From Hyphomicrobium sp. LHD-15 (GTDB taxonomy: Bacteria > Pseudomonadota > Alphaproteobacteria > Rhizobiales > Hyphomicrobiaceae): 64,000 nucleotides of DNA. Below, in pieces: positions 16,290-24,997 of this stretch. The notes below the pieces were generated by a model. The model saw only the letters and a list, made by a program, of their open reading frames with translations, did no database searches and was not told the origin of the DNA. A program made the translations under genes and the position numbers. The stretch is from assembly GCF_031157355.1 (NCBI RefSeq), contig NZ_JAVIFT010000002.1, forward strand, positions 668,501-732,500, in the 5' to 3' direction. The number at the start of each line of letters is the position of its first letter. Within the stretch, counting starts at the first letter, position 1.

Positions 16290-16979
16290 GAAGTCCTCCT
16301 AAGACTTGGGAAACTTGGGCTCGCTTTTTCCGCCGTGCGCCTTGCGGTGCGCAGCGAACTGCTTGCTCTCACGTGCTTCATTATAACCTGACACAAGCCC
16401 GGCGTCGCCCAGAGTTCGGAGCGGTTCGAGCGCCCCGATGTCTTCCCGGCCTTTCAACGAGTTCCCGCAGGTTTGGTGTCGAATTCGCAGGTCACTATCT
16501 CCAAATTTTGACCGGAATCAACACGGGCGGTGACAGACATCCCGACCAGCTTAGCTGTTGAACTCGTTCGGTCCGTGTCGGAGGCCTGAGAGAAAGTGCG
16601 AAAAGTTCCTGACAGAGACGGGGCAAAATTCACGTGAGTCGATTGCGCAACCCTCGGGTGTTTTGAATGACACCGCCGCGTGAAATACCGAGTGTTCACT
16701 GCTCATAGAATGTAGGGAATAATTCCCTGTTCCAATAAGGATTTTGCCCGAAATACCGAGTTTTGCAAAAATCGGGAAAAATTCCCGGTGCAGGCCCGCC
16801 ACATCAGCCTGCGAATCAAGTCAAATACGGCCAAAGCGAGACGTAACATTGTTGACCCTTTCCGGTCGTGGCTCATAGTCGCGCGGATGGGGAGGAGCTG
16901 CTGATCACGGTATCGGCAACGGGGGCGGCTCTCAGTCGACAAAGCAACGCGTAAAATTGCACTGGGGAGGTTTGGGGCG
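16290..16979. other. 690-base intergenic region between TonB operon and receptor gene
   Basis: No convincing gene lies here. It separates the exbB operon (leftward) from the first receptor gene (rightward), so it should hold promoters for both. The right half carries two palindromes (16715-16727 and 16774-16786) and two copies of a 12-base direct repeat, listed separately. The receptor ATG at 16980 follows GGGGAGGTTTGGGGCG, a purine-rich ribosome binding region. Confidence 0.6.
16682..16786. promoter_or_regulatory. Duplicated operator-like module before TonB-dependent receptor gene
   Basis: The 12-mer GAAATACCGAGT occurs at 16682-16693 and again at 16750-16761. Each copy is followed by a 13-base palindrome of the form GGGAA-N3-TTCCC: GGGAATAATTCCC at 16715-16727 and GGGAAAAATTCCC at 16774-16786. 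The offsets between repeat and palindrome are 33 and 24 bases. The first palindrome contains GAATAATTC, which is like the core of Irr/Fur-type iron-control elements. Two similar sites upstream of an iron-type receptor suggest metal-dependent control; the regulator is not identified. Confidence 0.55.
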
Positions 16980-19415
16980 ATGAATCTTGGTCGGATCGCA
17001 TTGTGCGCCGGGGCGCTGATGATCGCGCCGCAATTGGCGAGCGCACAGCAGACAGGCGGCGCTGCGGCGCAGGGTGCGGCTCCGGCCGACACTGAGCTTC
17101 CTGCCGTCGATGTCGTCCAGGAGACGCCTGTTCAAAAGGCCGCTCGCGCGAAGAAGAAGGCCGTCGCCGTGTCGCCGCTCTCAACTGCGCCGGCGGCGCC
17201 GACACCAGACGCTCCTACGCAGGCGCCTCCGGTCACCGTGCCGAGCGCCGTGACGAACGTCACGGACACCGAAATCGAGCGTGAGGGTACTGGTTCGGTT
17301 CAACAGACCCTGCAGCAGCAGGTGCCGGGCATCATCATTTCCGATGCGGCAGGCAACCCGATGCGCGCGGAAGTTTCGTTCCGCGGTTTCGATGCCTCGC
17401 CGGTTAGCGGGCGCTCGCAGGGTGTTGCCGTCTATCAGAACGGTGTGCGCATCAACGAAGCCTTCGGCGATACGGTGCAGTGGGATGTGCTCCCGAGCAA
17501 TGCCATCGCGTCGATGTCTGTCGTCAGCAACAACCCGTCGTTCGGTCTGAATGCGCTGGGTGGCGCGATCAGCATCCAGATGAAGGATGGCTTCAGTTAC
17601 CAAGGTGCCGAGGTCGACATCATGGGCGGCTCGTTCGGGCGTCGTCAGATCGGCGTCCAGGCCGGTGGCTCAAGCGGCAACGCTAGCGTCTATGTCGCCG
17701 CAGAAGGCATCAAGGAAGACGGCTTCCGCGACTTCTCGGAAAGCGAGATCAAGCGCTTCTATGGTGACATCGGTCTCAAAGGCAGCCTGGCAGAGGTGCA
17801 TTTCAGCCTGACGGCGGCCAAGAATGAATTCGGCGCTTCTGCCGCTGCTCCCGTCGAGCTGCTCGAGCAGAGCTGGAGCAATACGTTCACGACGCCGCAG
17901 ACTACGAACCTCGAAGTGTTCATGCCGACGCTCTCGGCGACGGTGAAGGCGACCGACACGCTGACGGTTTCCAGCGCGGCCTATTATCGGAGTTATAAAA
18001 ACCGCGTGCTCGACGGTAACGTGACCGAGCTTGAGGAGTGTGGTGTCAACCTCTGCCCAGAGGACAGCACAAACGTGATCCGCAACGCCGCCACGGGTGT
18101 GGCACTTCTCGCGGCTGACTTCGAGGAGCCCCTCGGTACGCTTGATCGGTTGCACACCGACAGCCAGAGCTGGGGCGCTGCGTTGGAAGGCCAAGAAAAG
18201 GCCAAGTTGTTCGGAAGACCCAACCTTTTTATTGCGGGTGTTTCCTATGATCACGGTAGCTCCAAGTACAAGACTTCGAGCGAGATTGGGACGATTGGCA
18301 ACAAGTACGTCGTCGAGGGATCCGGCATCATCATCACGGACGACGACGGCAATCCTGCTACCGACGATGATATCGAAGTCGGTCCGCGCAATCTTAGCTC
18401 TACCAATACCTATTGGGGTCTCTATTTCTCTAACGCGCTCGAAGTTACCGACCGTCTGACCGTGACCGTCGGCGGTCGCTACAATAACGCGACGATCAAG
18501 CTTGAGGACAATACTGGCTTGTTTCCTGGTCTCAACGCGACCAACGGTTATGAGCGGTTCAATCCGATGGCAGGCGCCGACTACAAGCTGACGAAGGGCG
18601 TCTCTGTTTATGGCGGGTACTCGGAATCAAACCGTGCTCCGACGCCGGCAGAACTCGGTTGCGCTGAACCCGAAGCGCCGTGTCTCGTCGAGGGCTTCCT
18701 GACGGACGACCCGCCGCTTGATCAAGTCGTCGGACGTACCGCTGAAGTCGGCTTGCGCGGACAGGGGTTCTACAACGGTGGGCAGTACACCTGGGGTGCC
18801 GGCTTGTTCCGCACGCTCGCTTCCGATGACATCCTGCCGATCACGGACACTCAGGGCCGAGTTTATTTCATCAATGCGGGCGATACGCTGCGCCAGGGCG
18901 TCGAGCTTTCGGGCTCGTATCAGACGAGCAAGTGGAACGTGTATGCCACGTACGCATTCGTCGATGCGACCCTCGATACCTGCGATGATCCGAGCGGAGA
19001 GTGCGCTTTCCTCGAGGCTGGGGATCGTCTTCCCGGCATTCCGCGCCATCGCTTCAAAGCAGGCTTCGAGTATTGGCTGACGGGCAAGTGGAAGTTCGGC
19101 GCGGATCTCGTGGCGGCCAGCAACCAGCAGCTGTATCCCAACGAGGCGACCGAGGAGGCGGAAGACGACGGAATTTCTTCCATCCTCAAAGGCTACACCC
19201 GTGTGGATCTGCACACGTCCTACGACATTACCGACAACATCCAGGTGTATGGTCTCGTCAAGAACCTCTTCAATCAGAAGTACGGTCTCTACGGCACTTA
19301 CTTCGAGGCTGATGAAGTGCCGTTCCTGGGAACGGGCGGAAACTTCGACGACCCGCGCACCATCTCTCCGTCGCAGCCTTTTGCGGCCTACGGCGGCGTG
19401 AAGTTCAAGTTCTAG
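16980..19415 (+). CDS. TonB-dependent outer-membrane receptor
   Basis: The 811-residue protein starts with a signal peptide (cut after GASAQQ-like ALASAQ). A candidate TonB box LPAVDVVQETP lies near residue 41, followed by a Lys/Ala/Pro-rich segment. The plug domain (about residues 80-210) includes VQQTLQQQVPGIIISD, VSFRGFDASPVSGRSQGVAV and NAIASMSVVSNNPSFGLNAL. The remainder is a 22-strand beta barrel ending in the aromatic KFKF. Barrel blocks such as GGYSESNRAPTPAELGCAEP and a cysteine-containing loop are characteristic of one receptor subfamily common in methylotrophic alphaproteobacteria. The ligand is unknown: a siderophore, metal complex or other chelate. Upstream lie the duplicated operator-like sites, and a strong terminator follows. 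Confidence 0.92.
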   Translation: MNLGRIALCAGALMIAPQLASAQQTGGAAAQGAAPADTELPAVDVVQETPVQKAARAKKKAVAVSPLSTAPAAPTPDAPTQAPPVTVPSAVTNVTDTEIEREGTGSVQQTLQQQVPGIIISDAAGNPMRAEVSFRGFDASPVSGRSQGVAVYQNGVRINEAFGDTVQWDVLPSNAIASMSVVSNNPSFGLNALGGAISIQMKDGFSYQGAEVDIMGGSFGRRQIGVQAGGSSGNASVYVAAEGIKEDGFRDFSESEIKRFYGDIGLKGSLAEVHFSLTAAKNEFGASAAAPVELLEQSWSNTFTTPQTTNLEVFMPTLSATVKATDTLTVSSAAYYRSYKNRVLDGNVTELEECGVNLCPEDSTNVIRNAATGVALLAADFEEPLGTLDRLHTDSQSWGAALEGQEKAKLFGRPNLFIAGVSYDHGSSKYKTSSEIGTIGNKYVVEGSGIIITDDDGNPATDDDIEVGPRNLSSTNTYWGLYFSNALEVTDRLTVTVGGRYNNATIKLEDNTGLFPGLNATNGYERFNPMAGADYKLTKGVSVYGGYSESNRAPTPAELGCAEPEAPCLVEGFLTDDPPLDQVVGRTAEVGLRGQGFYNGGQYTWGAGLFRTLASDDILPITDTQGRVYFINAGDTLRQGVELSGSYQTSKWNVYATYAFVDATLDTCDDPSGECAFLEAGDRLPGIPRHRFKAGFEYWLTGKWKFGADLVAASNQQLYPNEATEEAEDDGISSILKGYTRVDLHTSYDITDNIQVYGLVKNLFNQKYGLYGTYFEADEVPFLGTGGNFDDPRTISPSQPFAAYGGVKFKF

Positions 19416-19468
19416 GCCTCTCTTTCATTCAATAGCGCCGGGCCCCTAGAGTTCAGCGCTTCAATCAG

Positions 19469-19504
19469 ACGGCCGGCTGTTCGACAGCCGGCCGTTTTGT
19501 TTTG
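19469..19504 (+). terminator. Intrinsic terminator after first receptor gene
   Basis: An 11-bp perfect stem ACGGCCGGCTG/CAGCCGGCCGT (19469-19479 with 19485-19495) closes a TTCGA loop and is followed by TTTGTTTTG. It stands 54 bases after the stop codon of the receptor gene. Confidence 0.9.
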
Positions 19505-19810
19505 CTCGAATCTCAAGCTGCTCGCGCGGGCGTGTCTGAAGGGCGGCTCTTGTCGGAGTGCAAGAGAGGCGGGCGGAGCGCCGCAATTCCGCAATTGAGG
19601 GCTGGTCGCTTTCAGGCGACGCGTGAATGCAAAGGTTCGAATCCGATCCAGGTAATCTCGGCACGGCATCGCGCGAAGAAAATACGTCGGTATAAATACT
19701 GATGAAGCAAGCGTAACAATACGGAGGTGTAATTACGCGAAAAGGGGAAGTTCTACCGTAGAAATCACGAGTTAAAGATGCGGACGTGCAACATCCTAAG
19801 AGATTTGATG

Positions 19811-19830
19811 TTCCCGAGAAGGATCGGGAA
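19811..19830. promoter_or_regulatory. Inverted repeat in leader of second receptor gene
   Basis: TTCCCGA (19811-19817) and TCGGGAA (19824-19830) are perfect inverted repeats with a six-base spacer, about 120 bases before the receptor start. The arm ATCGGGAAA is also present in the second palindrome upstream of the first receptor (16771-16779), so both genes may share a regulator, or this may be an RNA hairpin. Confidence 0.4.
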
Positions 19831-19948
19831 ATAGTGCCATTGTCCGTGCTCCCACAGTTCGACATTCCTGAATTTAGCGAAAAAGAGGCCCGCCGGCCTC
19901 AGGTGTTGCCGGTAGGGACCAATCAGGGTGTATCGGGAGTGGGACGGG

Positions 19949-22513
19949 ATGCAGACACGGACGCTTAAGGCAACACGCGTACTACTTTTGGCAGGTGTTT
20001 CCTGTCTGGCAGCTACCACAGCGCGCGCGCAGCAGGCGGCACAGCCTGCGGGCCAGGGTGCGCTTCCGGAAGTGGAAGTCATCCAGAAGAAGGCTCCTCA
20101 GGCTGCTCCGAAAGCCGCCAAGAAGGCACCGGCCAAGAAGGCTCCCGCCGCTCAGCCGGCCGTAGAGCCGGAGTTTACTCAAGAGGCGCCTGCCCAGGGC
20201 AACTCGCCCTATGGGGCGGCGAACAGCGGCGGCGCCAGGGCACGCGCAGAGAACGGCGCGACCGGTCCCGTCAACCCGTCGAACATCCTTCCCGGCAACC
20301 TCGAACAGTTCTCGTCGGCGGGCAGCCGGGTCGATACGGCTCAAATCGAGGAGTTCCAGCCGCGGCAGATCAACGACGCGTTCGCGCGCGTGCCGGGCGT
20401 GAACGTCATCAACGATGACGGCTTTGGTCGTCATGGCGGTATCGGTGTGCGCGGCTCGCCTCCGCGTCGCGGCCGCAAGGTGCTGCACCTCGAAGACGGC
20501 CAGCCGATCAACATGAGTGTCTGGATCGACCCCTCGGTCCACTACGTGCCGCCGCTCGATCGTCTCGAGAGCATCGAGGTTCTGAAGGGCGCCGTGTTCA
20601 ACCAGGGGCCGCTCAACAACCACGGCATCGTCAACTTCCGCAACCTGTCGCCGTTCGGCGCAAATGAAACGGTGGTCGGCGCCTCGATCGGATTTACCGA
20701 AGACGGCGACAAAGGCGTTTCAAACACGCGGCACGTTCACACCCGGCAGGGCATCGGCAACGTCGGCGTCGTGTTCTCATACAGCGGCGCGGAAGCGGAT
20801 GGCGCCTGGGATCTGGAGCGCTTGCGCTACAATGATTTCTACGGCGCGATCGGCTGGAAGGGCATCAACTCGGATCTCACGTTCTCGGCTGTGCATTTCC
20901 GCCAGCGCGACAACTACGACGAAGCCAACCTGGAGGGCGACGAGGAGGGGCCGAATGGCAACGCCGAGCAGTTGTTCTTCGAGACCGGGCATAAGAAATC
21001 GCTCGAAAACCCAGGCGCGCGCTTCAACACCTACAACGCCGACGTGACCAAGCTCCAGTTGCTGCACAACTACTATCTGGACGACACGACGACGATCACC
21101 TCACGGGTTTACGGCTTCGATCACCGTCGCGATCGCTACCAGAATTTCGAAGGCGATCCTTCCGAGGAAGATGATGGCTTCTCGCCAGTTATCGGCGTCT
21201 ACGAAGGTGAGGAAGCTGTATTCGTTCCCGAAGGCACGATGCTTGGGCGCTTGAGGACATACCGACAGCTTGGTGCCGAAGTACGCGCGGAGTTTGCGGA
21301 TCGTCCGTTCATCGGCGGTTTAAGACAGGATATTCAGGCGGGTATCCGCTACGAGTACAACGACTTCACAAACCGGAACTTCTTTGGCGATCAGGGCGAA
21401 ATCCTGAAGGACGGCGACAAGGAAGGGACGTACATCTTCAATACGGACAGCGATGCAAGCGCCTATTCCGCGTTCCTGCAGACGACGATCCATTTGACGA
21501 AGACCTTCACGGCGACGCCCGGGCTTCGGCTCGAGCATTACAAGGTATCGCGCCTCACCACGGCATCGACGGAAGAGGAAGGCGAGGGCGAGGAGCTATC
21601 TGAAGCCGAGTGCGACGCCGCTACCGGAGGATTGATCGACGACGAATGCGTCGTTATCGAAGGCTTCAGCAGTGAGCGTTCCACGGATTCGTTCGACAAG
21701 ACTCACGTACTTCCGGGCGTGGCGTTTGCCTACACCGGCTTCAATAGGTCGACTATCTACGGCGGCTACCACCGGGGTCTGACGACGCAGGTGCTGCGCG
21801 AGGCGATCGCCGGTTTCCCGCCGGATGATGAGATCGGCGACAACTTCCAGATCGGTCTACGCTCGACGGCAATCCGCGGCGTGACCTTCGACATCGCGGC
21901 GTTCTACAGCAACATCGACAATTATCAGGTGAAGGGTGCCGGAACCGACGGTAGTGGCAACAACGTCTATCACACGATGGACGAGGTGGAGATCAAGGGC
22001 TTCGAGGTCTATGGCCGCGTCGACAGCCGGCCCTTCACCGGCAACCCGTTCAACTTCTTCTTCGAAGGTAACTACACGCTCTCGGATGCGAAGATCAAAA
22101 AGGGCACGCTATTCAGCTGCGATGAAGATGACGATTGCCCGCCGGATCCGCTTGAGGTGGATGACGTTTCGGGCAACCGGTTGCCCGAATCCTACAAGCA
22201 CTTCGCAAATCTTACCGTCGGCGTCGAACATCCGTCGGGCTGGGACGCAAGCGTGACGTGGACCTATCGCGGCAACTTCTACACGGACGAAGAGAACACG
22301 CCTTACGGAGGTGATCCCGAGGGTGAAGATGGTCTCGTGCCGGATGTTTGGCTGCTTTCGGCTCGCGCCAACTATCATATCCCGAACAGCGGCCTCAGCC
22401 TGTTCGTTGCCGGCGACAACCTGCTCGACAAGCTCTACATCGCCGACCGCGAGGATGGCATCAAGGCAGGACAGGGCCGAACCATCTGGACCGGCTTCAA
22501 ATACAAGTTCTAG
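19949..22513 (+). CDS. TonB-dependent receptor, FecA-like
   Basis: The 854-residue protein has a signal peptide (cut near TTARAQQ), a TonB box candidate LPEVEVIQKK near residue 42, and a long Ala/Lys/Pro linker (about residues 48-80) before the plug. Plug motifs include NDAFARVPGVNVINDDG, a GIGVRGSPPRRGRKVLHLED segment and DRLESIEVLKGAVFN, which resemble FecA-type ferric citrate receptors. The barrel ends with a TGFKYKF terminus. Acidic loops are frequent (EGEGEELSEAECD near residue 545). There is no FecA-type N-terminal signalling domain and no fecIR pair beside it, so it probably acts only in transport. The ligand is not determined. The start at 19949 is chosen because the signal peptide begins there. 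Confidence 0.92.
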   Translation: MQTRTLKATRVLLLAGVSCLAATTARAQQAAQPAGQGALPEVEVIQKKAPQAAPKAAKKAPAKKAPAAQPAVEPEFTQEAPAQGNSPYGAANSGGARARAENGATGPVNPSNILPGNLEQFSSAGSRVDTAQIEEFQPRQINDAFARVPGVNVINDDGFGRHGGIGVRGSPPRRGRKVLHLEDGQPINMSVWIDPSVHYVPPLDRLESIEVLKGAVFNQGPLNNHGIVNFRNLSPFGANETVVGASIGFTEDGDKGVSNTRHVHTRQGIGNVGVVFSYSGAEADGAWDLERLRYNDFYGAIGWKGINSDLTFSAVHFRQRDNYDEANLEGDEEGPNGNAEQLFFETGHKKSLENPGARFNTYNADVTKLQLLHNYYLDDTTTITSRVYGFDHRRDRYQNFEGDPSEEDDGFSPVIGVYEGEEAVFVPEGTMLGRLRTYRQLGAEVRAEFADRPFIGGLRQDIQAGIRYEYNDFTNRNFFGDQGEILKDGDKEGTYIFNTDSDASAYSAFLQTTIHLTKTFTATPGLRLEHYKVSRLTTASTEEEGEGEELSEAECDAATGGLIDDECVVIEGFSSERSTDSFDKTHVLPGVAFAYTGFNRSTIYGGYHRGLTTQVLREAIAGFPPDDEIGDNFQIGLRSTAIRGVTFDIAAFYSNIDNYQVKGAGTDGSGNNVYHTMDEVEIKGFEVYGRVDSRPFTGNPFNFFFEGNYTLSDAKIKKGTLFSCDEDDDCPPDPLEVDDVSGNRLPESYKHFANLTVGVEHPSGWDASVTWTYRGNFYTDEENTPYGGDPEGEDGLVPDVWLLSARANYHIPNSGLSLFVAGDNLLDKLYIADREDGIKAGQGRTIWTGFKYKF

Positions 22514-22531
22514 AGCGCGGTTCGCGCTCTA
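22511..22531 (+). terminator. Hairpin overlapping the receptor stop codon
   Basis: TAGAGCGCG/CGCGCTCTA pair perfectly around GTT (22511-22531); the stem begins with the stop codon itself. It is followed by only short T-runs, so termination strength is uncertain. A second hairpin GCGCGGCA/TGCCGCGC lies at 22630-22656. Confidence 0.5.
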
Positions 22532-22546
22532 GCTCGTTTGCTAAAC

Positions 22547-22594
22547 CGATGATTCACGCTTCAGGCTGATAGGGCCTGAAGCGATCATGGTCTA
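22547..22594. repeat. Intergenic hairpin repeat, copy 1
   Basis: The element starts CGATGATTCACGCTTC and ends GAAGCGATCATGGTCTA; the arms CGCTTCAGGC and GCCTGAAGCG form a perfect 10-bp stem. Related copies are at 42351-42402 and 61850-61947, with different but still paired stem bases. It resembles repetitive extragenic palindromes. Confidence 0.65.
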
Positions 22595-22683
22595 ATCGCG
22601 ACCTTCTCCCGAACGTGCGATTTGGCTCGGCGCGGCATCTCGAAAGGGTGCCGCGCTGTTGCGTTTGAGGGGCGATGTCGCGT

Positions 22684-23055
22684 CTACGAGCGAGTGATTT
22701 CAGCCGTCTGGCTCAGGAGGTCGTAGGCGCAGGATAGCTTCGCGCGCTCGACCGACAGGATCAGATACGGCTGGCGAAAGCGGGCATTCCATTGCTCGTG
22801 CTCGAGCTGCCAGACGCGGACGGGAATTGCGGGATTGCCGACCGCGACGTGCGGCTCGGCTTCCGACGACCAATCCACTGCCTTGTCCTGGTTCGGCGCC
22901 GGGGGCATCACGGAAGCACTTTTCGCGCACGCATCGGCCGCGAGAGCGCGATAGGCCGCAACGAGGGCTTCCTCGGTCCCGGCCCGATAGATGCTGTCCT
23001 GGAACCAGATCTTTCCGGCGGCCAGCAGCGCCAATGCGAGGATGAGGGCCCTCAT
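22684..23055 (-). CDS. Exported or membrane-anchored hypothetical protein
   Basis: The 123-residue protein begins with a hydrophobic segment (RALILALALLAAGKIWF) that can be a signal peptide or a membrane anchor. The rest is a small soluble domain with VWQLEHEQWNARFRQPYLIL and a C-terminal Cys in LSCAYDLLSQT, pairing perhaps with DACAKSAS earlier. No family is recognised. The start at 23055 is chosen because the hydrophobic segment begins there. It is transcribed away from hprA and toward the receptor gene, apparently alone. Confidence 0.6.
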   Translation of the reverse strand: MRALILALALLAAGKIWFQDSIYRAGTEEALVAAYRALAADACAKSASVMPPAPNQDKAVDWSSEAEPHVAVGNPAIPVRVWQLEHEQWNARFRQPYLILSVERAKLSCAYDLLSQTAEITRS

Positions 23056-23354
23056 GACGATTTCATACTCTCGCAGGTCCGGTCCGCGCGCCGGGAGGCT
23101 AGCCGGTCGCAAGCGGGCGGCCTGCTGCGGCTTTTAATCTCAGAAGCTGCTCAAAGAGTGCGACGAACTTGGTGAACAAAGGGTTACACGGCCGGTCGGG
23201 CGGCCTGAGGGTGGGGAGGGCACTTTTTCGCACTGCGGCAAGCAATTAGAACGGCCGGAATTTCCCTGAAAGGCTTGTCAGAGCGCGCGCCATGCGGCAT
23301 GGATCGCGGCCAGTCGCACCACCAAAGTCTAATCCCGGGGAGAACACACGACCC

Positions 23355-24323
23355 ATGGCAAAGAAAAAGATCCTGATCACCTGGCCCCTGCCGGAGGCCG
23401 TCATGGCCCGTGCGCGCGAGACCTATGACGTCATTGCGCATGGCGACAACCCGAAGATTACGGTCGACGAGATGCTGGAGACGGCAAAGTCGGTCGACGC
23501 AGTCTTGCTGACGCTGAACGAGAAGTGCCCGAAGGCGGTCATCGACCGCGTTCCCGAGAACATCAAGTGCATCTCGACGTTCTCGATCGGCTTCGACCAC
23601 ATCGATCTCGAGGCGTGCAAGGCGCGCGGCATCAAGGTCGGCAACGCGCCGCATGGCGTTACGGTCGCAACTGCTGAGATTGCGATGCTGCTGTTGCTCG
23701 GGTCCGCGCGTCGCGCGTCGGAAGGCGAGCACATGATCCGCACGCGCTCATGGCCCGGCTGGCAGCCGCTGCAACTCGTCGGTCAGCGGCTCGACAACAA
23801 GAAGCTCGGCATCTACGGCTTCGGCAAGATCGGCCAGGCGCTGGCGCAGCGCGCGCGCGGCTTCGACATGGAAATCCATTACTACGATATCTACCGGGCC
23901 AAGCCCGAGGTCGAGGCGAAGTACAACGCCACCTATCACGACAGCCTCGACAGCCTGCTCAAGGTCTCGCAGTTCTTCTCGATCAACGCGCCTTCGACGC
24001 CGGAGACGCGCGGCTTCTTCAACAAGGCAACGATCGAGAAGCTGCCGCAGGGCGCGATCGTCGTGAACACGGCACGCGGCGATCTCGTCAACGACGAGGA
24101 CACGATCGCAGCGCTCAAGTCGGGCCGTCTCGCTTATGCCGGCCTCGACGTGTTCGCGGGCGAGCCCAAGATCAACGAGGGCTATTACGACCTGCCGAAC
24201 ACATTCCTGTTCCCGCATCTCGGCTCTGCCGCCATCGAGGCGCGCAACCAGATGGGCTTCGAGGCGCTCGACAATATCGATGCGTTCTTCGCCGGTAAGG
24301 ATATGCCGTTCAAGCTGGCGTAA
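23355..24323 (+). CDS. hprA: Hydroxypyruvate reductase / glycerate dehydrogenase
   Basis: The 322-residue D-2-hydroxyacid dehydrogenase has the NAD-binding GFGKIG motif at 155-160 and catalytic R241, E270 and H288. Sequence and length closely recall the glycerate dehydrogenase of Hyphomicrobium methylovorum (KKKILITWPLPEA start, GFDHIDL, TRSWPGW, INEGYYDLPNTFLFPH). In the serine cycle it reduces hydroxypyruvate to D-glycerate with NAD(P)H, so it is central to C1 assimilation in methylotrophs. The start at 23355 gives the family N-terminus. The gene stands alone; other serine-cycle genes are not in the window. A bidirectional terminator separates it from the convergent gene. Confidence 0.95.
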   Translation: MAKKKILITWPLPEAVMARARETYDVIAHGDNPKITVDEMLETAKSVDAVLLTLNEKCPKAVIDRVPENIKCISTFSIGFDHIDLEACKARGIKVGNAPHGVTVATAEIAMLLLLGSARRASEGEHMIRTRSWPGWQPLQLVGQRLDNKKLGIYGFGKIGQALAQRARGFDMEIHYYDIYRAKPEVEAKYNATYHDSLDSLLKVSQFFSINAPSTPETRGFFNKATIEKLPQGAIVVNTARGDLVNDEDTIAALKSGRLAYAGLDVFAGEPKINEGYYDLPNTFLFPHLGSAAIEARNQMGFEALDNIDAFFAGKDMPFKLA

Positions 24324-24335
24324 TCTTCTGAAATG

Positions 24336-24388
24336 AAAACGGGCCGGGAAGCGATCATCCGATCCGCTTCCCGGCCCGTTTTTTTTTG
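24336..24388. terminator. Bidirectional intrinsic terminator between convergent genes
   Basis: A 15-bp stem ACGGGCCGGGAAGCG/CGCTTCCCGGCCCGT (24339-24353 with 24365-24379) is followed by nine T on the plus strand and by TTTTCATTT on the minus strand. It should end transcription of both hprA and the gene at 24405-24812. Confidence 0.92.
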
Positions 24389-24404
24389 TAAGACCGTTGA
24401 GGCG

Positions 24405-24812
24405 CTACTGCTTGAGTTCGGCCTGCTTCTTCAGCTCGGCCTGGTCGGCGCGAACGCGGGTGAGCATGTCGCGCACCATGTCGCGGGCCGCGAAATCGCA
24501 GGCCTCGGGGCTCGAGTAGCTTTTATTGTAGTCGCGTGCGAGCTGCGGAAAGAGCGTTTCGCCGAGGCGCTGATTGGCCTTGCTCGCCGTCATGAACGCG
24601 GTCTGGCGCTCGTCGATATAGGTGTCGAGCTCGGTGATTTCCGCCGGTGTCAGAGGGCCCGAGCACTTCACCGCAATGATGCGTGCCGCGATGGCCCCGC
24701 CGATGGATGCATTCGTGCCCGGCCAGCGTTCCGTATTTGCGGACGCTCCGGTGGCAGCGAAAACCGAGAGGCCGAGCGCCAAGGTCGAGGCGCGAACCCA
24801 TTTGGTCGTCAT
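24405..24812 (-). CDS. Periplasmic hypothetical protein
   Basis: The 135-residue protein starts with a signal peptide (MTTKWVRASTLALGLSVFAA, cut after ASA). The mature part is small and helical, with one cysteine pair in AVKCSGPLTPAEITELDTYI and EACDFAARDM, and a Gln/Lys-rich end (ELKKQAELKQ). The family is not recognised. The start at 24812 is chosen because the signal peptide begins there; an upstream extension lacks such a feature. It is convergent with hprA. Confidence 0.65.
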   Translation of the reverse strand: MTTKWVRASTLALGLSVFAATGASANTERWPGTNASIGGAIAARIIAVKCSGPLTPAEITELDTYIDERQTAFMTASKANQRLGETLFPQLARDYNKSYSSPEACDFAARDMVRDMLTRVRADQAELKKQAELKQ

Positions 24813-24997
24813 GATCGTCTCCGTCGTTGAATGGCCGACTGAGCTTGCGATTTCCGCATTCCGCCTGGCGAGGGAGCCGAGGCACGCTCTTCGATCGGTC
24901 ATAGAACTTTCAGGCGGTCCGTTTTGAGGGAAACGGATTTTGTCCGGGCTTCGGACCCGCCTATGATGCGCAGAGAAGATATCTCTGAGGCCTGATC

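Larger units (their letters stand above)
19416..19948. other. Intergenic region between the two receptor genes
   Basis: After the terminator at 19469-19504, about 445 bases run to the start of the second receptor gene. No convincing coding frame is seen. The segment 19690-19780 is less GC-rich and probably contains the promoter. Inverted repeats lie at 19811-19830 and 19885-19900, so a long structured leader is possible. No cobalamin-type box or other known riboswitch core was recognised. Confidence 0.5.

Noticed and set aside
16980-19415. Lanthanide or cobalamin specificity for the first receptor
   Set aside because: Methylotrophs have such receptors, but sequence alone shows no ligand and no associated lanthanide or cobalamin genes are in the window.
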